DNA of 64,000 bases. Source: WLWS01 sp965243105. Lineage in GTDB: Bacteria > Pseudomonadota > Gammaproteobacteria > Eutrophobiales > Eutrophobiaceae. The notes under the pieces are model-generated. The model did no database searches. It saw only the letters and a list, made by a program, of their open reading frames with translations, and was not told the origin of the DNA. The position numbers and the translations under genes were made by a program. Where the stretch lies: the NCBI GenBank assembly GCA_965243105.1, contig CBDEUC010000003.1:682001-746000 (forward strand), in the 5' to 3' direction. Shown piece after piece: positions 27,720 to 34,711 of the stretch (its first letter is position 1; each line of letters starts with the position of its first letter).

Positions 27720-28318
27720 TAGCTTACCCCCGAATCTTCGCCGATTATCACGCGGGTATCACTGAGATACTGGTGTGGCGGAACAATCAGGTTGGTCGGT
27801 GCGGGGACGCCCTTGAAAACGCGCCCGGCCAGGTCAAAACGGCTTCCATGACAGGGACAGAAAAAACCACCCTGCCAGTCTTCAGCAAGCCCGAACGGTG
27901 CACCCTCTCCTTCCAGGACTTTTTTCGGTGAGCATCCAAGATGCGTGCAATATCCAACCACGATCAGGTACTCCGGCTTGATAGAGCGATGTTGGTTCTT
28001 GGCATACTTCGGCTGGTTAGCCACGTCAGACTCGGGGTCACTGACTTCGCTGTTCAGGCCCTCTATAGCTGCCAGGGCTTCCTCATCACGACGCAGGATC
28101 CACACGGGTTTACCCTGCCACTTTACAATTTTCACCTCGCCCGGCTGAATGTCATCAATATCGACTTCCACCGGCGCACCAATAGCGCGAGCCCGGGCAC
28201 TGGGCGTGAACGTGGACACAAATGGTACGGCTGCAGCGATTACACCCACCCCACCTACAACTGTCGCTGAAGTTGTCAGGAAGCGTCGGCGATTCGAGTT
28301 AATTCCGTCGTCGCTCAT
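27719..28318 (-). CDS. petA: Ubiquinol-cytochrome c reductase, Rieske iron-sulfur subunit
   Basis: This subunit takes electrons from quinol with its 2Fe-2S cluster. The ATG at 28318 (MSDDGINSNRRRFL) has GAGGAAAG upstream; the longer frame is rejected. The N-terminus has the RRRFL twin-arginine type signal and anchor of Rieske proteins. Cluster motifs are C124THLGC129 and C154PCHGS159. 199 aa. First gene of petABC; promoter candidate at 28364. Confidence 0.95.
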   Translation of the reverse strand: MSDDGINSNRRRFLTTSATVVGGVGVIAAAVPFVSTFTPSARARAIGAPVEVDIDDIQPGEVKIVKWQGKPVWILRRDEEALAAIEGLNSEVSDPESDVANQPKYAKNQHRSIKPEYLIVVGYCTHLGCSPKKVLEGEGAPFGLAEDWQGGFFCPCHGSRFDLAGRVFKGVPAPTNLIVPPHQYLSDTRVIIGEDSGVS

Positions 28319-28363
28319 TAGTCTTTCCTCAAATATCGAGTTTCTTGCTGAAAAATCCGCGGA

Positions 28364-28372
28364 AGTATAACA
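28364..28372 (-). promoter_or_regulatory. Candidate extended -10 promoter of petABC
   Basis: On the minus strand TGT precedes TATACT (28364-28369), an extended -10 with 5 of 6 matches, 46 bases upstream of petA. No good -35 is seen, which is typical of extended -10 promoters. It lies in the 199-base gap shared with the divergent degS gene; no clear degS promoter was found there. Confidence 0.35.
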
Positions 28373-28517
28373 CGACTCCAAATTTTTGGGGGCGCTTATC
28401 TCCCAAGATACTGAACTTACGGAAGATTTTTAGGGACCCCGAGTAAAATGCAGGCAAGCTTTGCCTACAACTTGCTAAACTAGCCGTTTCTGGCGATGAA
28501 ACCAGCAAGTGGAGATC

Positions 28518-29660
28518 ATGCTAAAAAACCAGCTTGGACAACTTCTTACCTTCATCCTGCAGTCCGTCGTTGTCGGCCTGGCGGTGGCGTTTGTACTGGT
28601 TTTCCTTTTCCCTTCACTGAACGGTAAGGGCAGCAGTGACTCCGGCTCGCTGTTCGACGGCAGTAGCAGCGAGGGGCCGGTGTCCTACAGCCAGGCCGTG
28701 AACATGGCGGCGCCGGCGGTGGTCAACGTCTACGCCAGCATGCTGCGCCAGGAAAAGCCCCACCCGCTTTTCCAGGATCCCCTGTTCAGGCGGTTTTTTG
28801 GTAATCCCAGGACCGAAACAAGGCGGGACAGCAGCCTGGGCTCCGGCGTCATCGTCGATGAGCAGGGGCACATTCTCACCAATGCCCACGTTGTGCAGGG
28901 CGCGGATGAAATCATTATCACCCTGACCGACGGCCGGCAGACCTACGCCAGCATTGTCGGGATGGATGACGAAACCGATCTTGCCGTGTTGCAAATAAAG
29001 CTGGATAAGTTACCAACCCTCGCCATAGGCGATTCAAGCCGGCTCAATGTTGGTGATGTCGTGCTTGCCATAGGTAACCCCTACGACATCGGCCAGACCG
29101 TGACCCAGGGTATCGTCTCTGCCACTGGTCGAAAACGCCTCGGCATCACCACTTTTGAAGATTTCATCCAGACCGATGCGGACATTAACCCGGGAAACTC
29201 CGGTGGTGCCCTTATCACGGCCACTGGCAGGCTCATCGGTATCAACACCGAGATCATTTCAAACAGCGGTGGATCCCAGGGGATTGGACTGGCGATCCCC
29301 ATCCATCTCGCCATTGACGTCATGCGCCAGCTGATTGAACGCGGACACGTGGTGCGTGGTTGGCTTGGAGTCAGCGCACAGCCGGTTCCTATGGATATGG
29401 CCGAGGCCGCCGGCCTGGCGCAGGGTGGCGTATTGATTGCCGCCACGGACCAGGGCGGGCCTGCCGATGCGGCCGGTATCGTACCCGGAGACATCCTGCT
29501 GGAGATTGACGATCAGCAGCTGGCCGGACCACAGCAGGCCATCAACCTCATCTCCCAGCTTCAGCCGGGCAGCAATATCAACATACGCTTATTGCATGGC
29601 TGGCAGGAGAAAACAGTGGTGGCAACGGTGTCCCAGCGACCCGCCTTTAAGCGAAATTAA
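28518..29660 (+). CDS. degS: DegS/AlgW-type periplasmic site-1 serine protease
   Basis: DegS-type proteases sense unfolded outer-membrane proteins and start cleavage of the anti-sigma factor RseA/MucA. The 380-aa protein has one N-terminal membrane anchor (about residues 8-31), the trypsin-like domain with H124 (TNAHVV), D154 (ETDLAV) and S228 (GNSGG), and a single C-terminal PDZ domain from about residue 275. One anchor and one PDZ separate it from DegP/DegQ. ATG chosen for GGAG upstream; a GTG three codons earlier is possible. Also named algW in Pseudomonas. Confidence 0.9.
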   Translation: MLKNQLGQLLTFILQSVVVGLAVAFVLVFLFPSLNGKGSSDSGSLFDGSSSEGPVSYSQAVNMAAPAVVNVYASMLRQEKPHPLFQDPLFRRFFGNPRTETRRDSSLGSGVIVDEQGHILTNAHVVQGADEIIITLTDGRQTYASIVGMDDETDLAVLQIKLDKLPTLAIGDSSRLNVGDVVLAIGNPYDIGQTVTQGIVSATGRKRLGITTFEDFIQTDADINPGNSGGALITATGRLIGINTEIISNSGGSQGIGLAIPIHLAIDVMRQLIERGHVVRGWLGVSAQPVPMDMAEAAGLAQGGVLIAATDQGGPADAAGIVPGDILLEIDDQQLAGPQQAINLISQLQPGSNINIRLLHGWQEKTVVATVSQRPAFKRN

Positions 29661-29777
29661 AGGGTAAAGTGGAATAATATCCGCCCTGTCGCGGCACTAA
29701 AGATCTACCGAGGCAAACTGTGGGGCCGGGAAGTGGTACCTGGGTGTAGCGATTACGAAACCAGGCAAGTAATTTCT

Positions 29778-31082
29778 TCAACCTTCCTTATTTCTCAATT
29801 CTGCAGAACGCGCGTGGGCAGTCAGACCCTCGCCCCTGGCCAGCACGGATGCGGCACTGGCAAGTGGCGCGGCCGATTCCTTGCTGCACATGATTACCGA
29901 GGAGCGTTTCTGAAAATCGTACACACCAAGCGGTGAAAAAAACCGTGCAGTGCGTGCGGTAGGCAGAACATGGTTTGGACCGGCACAATAATCGCCCAGG
30001 GCTTCGGCACTGTAATGACCCACAAAAATAGCGCCGGCATGCCTGATCTGCGGCAGCATGTTCTCAGCATCGGCCAGGGCCAGTTCAAGGTGCTCCGGCG
30101 CAACATGGTTTACAACCTGCGCCGCCTCGGCCCTATCCCTGACCAGGATGCTGCAACCGTTATTTTGTAATGATGCCTGTATCGTGTCGCGCCTCTCCAT
30201 ACCCGGAAGCAGTTCGCTGATACTCTTATTGACGTCTTCGATAAGCCCGGCGCTGTCTGTCACCAGGATAGCTCTTGCGTCTTCATCGTGTTCTGCCTGG
30301 GCAAAGAGATCCATGGCAAGCCAGTCGGGCCTGGCACTTGAGTCTGCCACGATGAGTACTTCCGAGGGACCTGCAATCATGTCGATGCCGACAACACCAA
30401 ACACCTGCTTTTTTGCCGTCGCAACATAGCGATTTCCAGGCCCGACGATCTTGTCAACGGACGGCACCAGCCCGGTACCATAGGCCAGCGCTGCAACCGC
30501 CTGCGCGCCGCCAATGCTGAACACGCGATCCACACCAGCGATTGCTGCAGCGGCAAGCACCAGCTGGTTTGTTTCATCTTCCGGCGTGGGCACCACCATG
30601 ATGATGTTCTCAACCCCGGCGACCTTTGCCGGCACCGTGTTCATGAGTACAGAAGAGGGATACGCCGCCTTACCGCCGGGTACATATACCCCGACACTGT
30701 CGAGCGCCGTCACCTGCTGGCCAAGGCGTGTACCGTCCTGGTCCTGGTAACTCCATGACTCGATTAACTGTTTCTCATGGTAGGTCCTGACTCTTTCTGC
30801 GGCGAACTCAAGGGCATTGCGTGTTTCATCATCGATCGAAGCAAGCGCAGACTGCAGGGCCTGTGCCGGGATTTCCAGGTCATCAAGAACCGCCTCGCGA
30901 CGGTCCAGCTTGTTGGTGTATTCCAGCAGGGCCTCGTCACCACGAGCCTGTACCTCGGCAATAATCGAGCGCACCAGCTCGTCAAGTTCGCGATCGACCT
31001 CGGGTGCGACCGCGAGGCGCTCATCCAGTCGTGACCAGAAGTCGGTCTCGCCAGAGTCAATTTCATGCAATTTAAAACTCAT
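29778..31082 (-). CDS. hisD: Histidinol dehydrogenase
   Basis: HisD carries out the last two NAD-dependent oxidations of histidine synthesis. The 434-aa protein shows the family signature region IDMIAGPSEVLIVAD, GVYVPGGKAAYPSSVLMN, AEHDEDARAILVT and HVAPEHLEL with zinc and substrate ligands. The ATG at 31082 is used; a GTG three codons up also fits. It follows hisG by 18 bases. No hisC follows: the next gene, degS, is convergent after 117 bases that hold no gene. Confidence 0.96.
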   Translation of the reverse strand: MSFKLHEIDSGETDFWSRLDERLAVAPEVDRELDELVRSIIAEVQARGDEALLEYTNKLDRREAVLDDLEIPAQALQSALASIDDETRNALEFAAERVRTYHEKQLIESWSYQDQDGTRLGQQVTALDSVGVYVPGGKAAYPSSVLMNTVPAKVAGVENIIMVVPTPEDETNQLVLAAAAIAGVDRVFSIGGAQAVAALAYGTGLVPSVDKIVGPGNRYVATAKKQVFGVVGIDMIAGPSEVLIVADSSARPDWLAMDLFAQAEHDEDARAILVTDSAGLIEDVNKSISELLPGMERRDTIQASLQNNGCSILVRDRAEAAQVVNHVAPEHLELALADAENMLPQIRHAGAIFVGHYSAEALGDYCAGPNHVLPTARTARFFSPLGVYDFQKRSSVIMCSKESAAPLASAASVLARGEGLTAHARSAELRNKEG

Positions 31083-31100
31083 CGCTACCACCGATACCGG

Positions 31101-31727
31101 TTAAAGGGAGTCCGCCATGCGAGCGACGAGAGACTTGATGGCATCGTGTTTCATTTTCATGGACGCCTTGTTGACCACGAGACGGGAACTGATGTCACAG
31201 ATCTTTTCCATTTCCACCAGGCCATTGGCCTTGAGGGTTTTGCCGGATTCCACCAGGTCCACGATCAGGTCAGACAGGCCTAGCACCGGGGCCAGTTCCA
31301 TGGAACCATAGAGCTTGATAATTTCCACCTGTTTACCGAGAGAGGCAAAGTAGTCCCGGGTGGTGTTGACGTACTTGGTCGCAATACGCGTGCGACCCTG
31401 GATCACCGGTGTCTCGGCCGGGCCTGCAAGTGATAGCCGACAGCGGCAGATCCCAAGATCCAGGGGTTCATACAGGCCATCGCCATCGTATTCCATCAAC
31501 ACGTCTTTTCCGGCGATACCCATGTCGGCTGCACCATATTCCACGTAGGTAGGCACATCGGTTGCACGAATAATAATCAGCTTAATATTCTCGTCGTTTG
31601 TGGGAAATATCAGCTTTCGTGAGCTATTGGGATCTTCCACGGGCTCTATACCCATCTTCGCCAGCAGCGGCAGAGACTGGTCCAGGATACGACCCTTGGA
31701 GACGGCAATTGTGACCTTGTTATTCAT
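31101..31727 (-). CDS. hisG: ATP phosphoribosyltransferase, short form
   Basis: HisG starts histidine synthesis from ATP and PRPP. At 208 aa it is the short form, lacking the C-terminal regulatory domain; short HisG usually works with the HisZ regulatory subunit, whose gene is not in this window. Motifs: VTIAVSKGRILDQSLPLL, IIRATDVPTYVEYGAADMGIAGKDVLME and DLIVDLVESGKTLKANGL (PRPP-binding region). Confidence 0.95.
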   Translation of the reverse strand: MNNKVTIAVSKGRILDQSLPLLAKMGIEPVEDPNSSRKLIFPTNDENIKLIIIRATDVPTYVEYGAADMGIAGKDVLMEYDGDGLYEPLDLGICRCRLSLAGPAETPVIQGRTRIATKYVNTTRDYFASLGKQVEIIKLYGSMELAPVLGLSDLIVDLVESGKTLKANGLVEMEKICDISSRLVVNKASMKMKHDAIKSLVARMADSL

Positions 31728-31903
31728 TTATTCATTTAGTCCTTACAGGACAAGGAAAAAAATGGCCATTTGAGGCCGGAAATTCAGGATAAACCGGAAA
31801 AACTCACAGGTCGGCGAGAATACAGCCTGAAGCAAAAATAGCAACAGTAGTAACAAATTCGCAGACACAAGAACTATCGAACTTACCCAGGGCTGCATGC
31901 ATT

Positions 31904-31973
31904 GTACGCGGACACGCTGTAAATACCTCCATGTACGCTGCTAGCCGGCATCCCTGCCGCCAAGCGTCCGCTT
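31904..31973. repeat. Imperfect palindromic intergenic repeat
   Basis: A ~70-base element in the hisG-murA gap begins GTACGCGGAC and ends GTCCGC, with exact 6-base arms GCGGAC (31908-31913) and GTCCGC (31966-31971). Two smaller hairpins are nested inside: GTAAATAC with ATGTAC, and CCGGCA with TGCCGCC. It resembles REP-like or RNA-stem elements dispersed in gammaproteobacterial genomes; copy number cannot be judged here. The rest of the 283-base gap (31728-31903) shows no gene. Confidence 0.5.
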
Positions 31974-32010
31974 AACAACCATTGCAGCCCTGCGTACCAG
32001 GTCGCTTTGC

Positions 32011-33270
32011 TTAATGGGGAACTCGCCGAATACTGGCGCCGAGCTGGGACAGCTTTTCCTCTATCATCTCGTAGCCGCGGTCAATATGGTAAATACGATC
32101 CACCTTGGTTTCGCCTTCCGCCACGAGGCCGGCCAGTACCAGGCTTGCCGATGCACGCAAGTCCGTCGCCATCACCGGTGCGGAGGTGAGACGTTCGACA
32201 CCGGTGGAAATTGCCGTGTTACCTTCCAGTTTAATCTCCGCGCCCATGCGATGCAGTTCCTGCACGTGCATAAAGCGATTTTCAAAAACAGACTCGGTGA
32301 TAATGCCACTACCTTCCGCGATACAGTTCATCGCGGTGAACTGCGCCTGCATGTCCGTCGGAAAACCCGGAAAGGGCGAAGTATGAATATCCACTGCCTG
32401 GGGTCGCCTGCCCTCCATATCCAGCGTGATGCTGTTGTCAGCCGATTCAATGGAGGCGCCCGCCTCGGCCAGCTTGGCCAGCACGGAATCAAGATAGTCC
32501 GGCTTGGTGTTTTTCAGTTTTACCTTGCCCTGGGTCATGGCAGCGGCAACAAGATAAGTGCCGGTCTCGATACGGTCGGGCATGATGTTATGCGTCGTGC
32601 CACGCAGTTCTTCCACGCCTTCTATAGTGATCCTGTCCGTGCCGGCACCTTCAATACGTGCACCCATGCTGTTAAGACAAATCGCGAGATCGACCACCTC
32701 CGGTTCCCGCGCCGCGTTCTCCAGTACTGTCACACCATCTGCCAGTACCGCCGCCATCATCAGGTTTTCTGTACCGGTGACCGTAACAAGATCCAGCGCC
32801 AGGTGAGCGCCCTTCAGGCGTTTCGTGGTCGCCTTTATATACCCGCCCTCTACATGAATATCTGCACCCATTGCCGCCAGGCCCTTGATATGAAGATCAA
32901 CCGGTCGAGTGCCGATTGCACAGCCACCCGGCAACGATACTTCAGCGCGACCATAGCGGGACAACAGCGGGCCCAGCACCAGGATTGAGGCTCGCATGGT
33001 CTTTACCAGTTCATAGGGAGCAAACAGCTCCGTGATCGACTGGTTATTCACCTCGATGTTCATACGCTCGTCGAGGGTCAGTTCTGCACCCATTCTTCCC
33101 AGCAACTCCATGGTTGTCGTAATGTCATGGAGATGCGGAACATTACCAATGGTGACGGGTTCCGTTGTTAGAAGCGTGGAGGCGAGAATCGGCAGGGCGG
33201 CATTCTTGGCACCTGATACGGCTATTTCGCCTTCAAGGGCCTGGCCACCACGAATCAAAAGCTTATCCAA
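32011..33270 (-). CDS. murA: UDP-N-acetylglucosamine 1-carboxyvinyltransferase
   Basis: MurA carries out the first committed step of peptidoglycan synthesis, adding enolpyruvate from PEP to UDP-GlcNAc. The 419-aa protein begins MDKLLIRGGQALEGEIAVSGAKNAALPILAS and holds the active-site loop LPGGCAIGTRPVDLH with the catalytic Cys that fosfomycin modifies. The start appears to be a TTG at 33270 with GGGGGC upstream. Located after ibaG, as in Pseudomonas. Confidence 0.97.
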   Translation of the reverse strand: MDKLLIRGGQALEGEIAVSGAKNAALPILASTLLTTEPVTIGNVPHLHDITTTMELLGRMGAELTLDERMNIEVNNQSITELFAPYELVKTMRASILVLGPLLSRYGRAEVSLPGGCAIGTRPVDLHIKGLAAMGADIHVEGGYIKATTKRLKGAHLALDLVTVTGTENLMMAAVLADGVTVLENAAREPEVVDLAICLNSMGARIEGAGTDRITIEGVEELRGTTHNIMPDRIETGTYLVAAAMTQGKVKLKNTKPDYLDSVLAKLAEAGASIESADNSITLDMEGRRPQAVDIHTSPFPGFPTDMQAQFTAMNCIAEGSGIITESVFENRFMHVQELHRMGAEIKLEGNTAISTGVERLTSAPVMATDLRASASLVLAGLVAEGETKVDRIYHIDRGYEMIEEKLSQLGASIRRVPH

Positions 33271-33336
33271 TTGAAAGCCCCCGGTAGGCGAAGCGTGTCA
33301 AGTCTGCTTGCTTAGTCATGAAGGTTGCAGGTGCAG

Positions 33337-33591
33337 CTAGACAACACGAAGTTTTTTCTTTTCTTCCCACTCCTCGGGGGTGTAGGTCTGGATAGACAGG
33401 GCGTGAATATCAGTTCCCATTTTTTCTCCCAGGGTGCCGTACACGAGTTGGTGTTGTTGCACCATGGATTTACCTGCAAACTCCTCGCTGACGATCAGGC
33501 CCGCGAAATGCGTACCATCGTCTCCTTCGATTTCTACATGACTGTTGGGAAGCCCGGCTTCAATGAGCTTCCTGATATCTTCACTCTGCAT
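33337..33591 (-). CDS. ibaG: BolA-family protein IbaG
   Basis: IbaG (YrbA) is a small BolA-fold protein thought to act with monothiol glutaredoxins in iron-sulfur or acid-stress functions. The 84-aa product has the class-II-fold region SHVEIEGDDGTHFAGLIVSEEFAGKSMVQQHQLVYGTLGEKM with the conserved His near FxGKSxVxQHQ. Its place next to murA is standard. In related genomes mlaB lies between mlaC and ibaG; here the 155-base gap has no room for it. Confidence 0.93.
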   Translation of the reverse strand: MQSEDIRKLIEAGLPNSHVEIEGDDGTHFAGLIVSEEFAGKSMVQQHQLVYGTLGEKMGTDIHALSIQTYTPEEWEEKKKLRVV

Positions 33592-33668
33592 AATTCACTC
33601 CAGGGAATAGTTTCCTGGCCATTTTTCCAGGCCAACTTAAAAAAGGGACTAGCTTAAATTATCGGCGG

Positions 33669-33722
33669 CGTGGGCACCAGCCCACCCTATAAACGACGTA
33701 GCCGCTGAAATCAGCGGCTACG
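33669..33722. repeat. Tandem palindromic (REP-like) hairpins between ibaG and mlaC
   Basis: Two perfect inverted repeats occur 11 bases apart. The first is GTGGGC-ACCA-GCCCAC (33670-33685). The second is a 12-base stem CGTAGCCGCTGA / TCAGCGGCTACG with two central bases (33697-33722). Paired hairpins of this type are typical of REP or BIME elements. It follows mlaC, so it could also end or stabilise that transcript, but no T-run follows. Confidence 0.6.
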
Positions 33723-33746
33723 GATATGACACTTAACTCGCGTTGA

Positions 33747-34382
33747 CTAGTTGGAAATCGCGTTCGCCAGCTTGTTGTTTTTCTCTTCCAGCTTGCCCAG
33801 CAGGCTGTCCAGGCCATTGGCCTTGATCTCCGACGCAAATGATCCACGGTAGGAACGAACCAGGCTAATGCCATCCACCGCGACATCGACAACTTTCCAC
33901 TCACCACCGCTGATGTGCATGCGATAGTTAATGGGTATGCCAGTATCGCCGCCGGGCTGGGCAACCTCGGTTTTGACCGTCACCAGGTTGGATTTTGGGT
34001 TCTTCAGGACCTCGTTGACCTTTACTTCCTCCTGCGAGTACTCAAGCAGGGCCTTGGCGTAGGTTCTCACCAGCAGGGTACGAAACTGGTTAATAAATTC
34101 GTCGCGCTGCGCCTCGGTAGCGCCTTTCCAGTTGGTTTTTCCCAGCACCCACTTGGACATGCTGGTGAAATCAAAGTGTGGCAAAACCAGTTCCTGGATC
34201 AGCTCGTAGATTCGCTCGGGGTGAGCTTCAAGCTGTTCCCGCTCCGAGTCCAGGCGCTCAAGCACGCCACCTACCGTACTCTGTACAACCTGGTCCGGTT
34301 CCGCGGTAACTGCGCTGGCCCCGAAAGACATCAGCATCAATAAAACAAAGAGAATATTATTCAATACTGCAAAAGGCTTCAT
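33747..34382 (-). CDS. mlaC: Periplasmic phospholipid-binding protein MlaC
   Basis: MlaC ferries phospholipids between the outer-membrane MlaA complex and the inner-membrane MlaFEDB transporter. The 211-aa protein has a signal peptide (MKPFAVLNNILFVLLMLMSFGASAVTAEP) and the Ttg2D fold: LVLPHFDFTSMSKWVLGKTNW, FINQFRTLLVRTYAKALLEYS, INYRMHISGGEWKVVDVAVDGISLVRSYRGSF. mlaD, mlaE and mlaF, expected upstream, and mlaB, expected downstream, are absent. The gene upstream is an MMPL transporter. Confidence 0.94.
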   Translation of the reverse strand: MKPFAVLNNILFVLLMLMSFGASAVTAEPDQVVQSTVGGVLERLDSEREQLEAHPERIYELIQELVLPHFDFTSMSKWVLGKTNWKGATEAQRDEFINQFRTLLVRTYAKALLEYSQEEVKVNEVLKNPKSNLVTVKTEVAQPGGDTGIPINYRMHISGGEWKVVDVAVDGISLVRSYRGSFASEIKANGLDSLLGKLEEKNNKLANAISN

Positions 34383-34711
34383 AAAACGACTCTCCGCTGC
34401 TAAATAATTATTACTAAACTGGTCCGTGCTGGTTATTATTTTTATATAAGGTCCTGTTTGCGTCCCTTATTTTTACGACCTTGCCCGTTTGTTCTCACGG
34501 GTCACTGTTGTAATTAAACCTCACCCGATACCTTGTGTTGCGCAATTGTAATTGTATCCATGTGGCTGGGCCAGAGTTTATTCAGAATTATTACCCCGTC
34601 AAAACACCCTGCCCTGCACAACCATTCTTCATATTTTTATCTATCTATATGATAAATAGTGATTTTTCACAGGCACACCGTATCTGCACCTGTTTATTCG
34701 ACAAGGAAGAC
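34383..34711 (-). promoter_or_regulatory. mlaC upstream gap with a candidate promoter at 34575-34602
   Basis: This 329-base gap between the MMPL gene and mlaC is AT-rich and holds no plausible gene on either strand. A minus-strand promoter is possible: TTGACG (34597-34602), 16-base spacer, TAAACT (34575-34580, 4 of 6). If real, mlaC has its own promoter and is not simply cotranscribed with the transporter. Confidence 0.35.

Noticed and set aside
32014..32988. 324-codon plus-strand open frame
   Set aside because: Antisense to murA, which has full family motifs; no ribosome site or recognisable domain.
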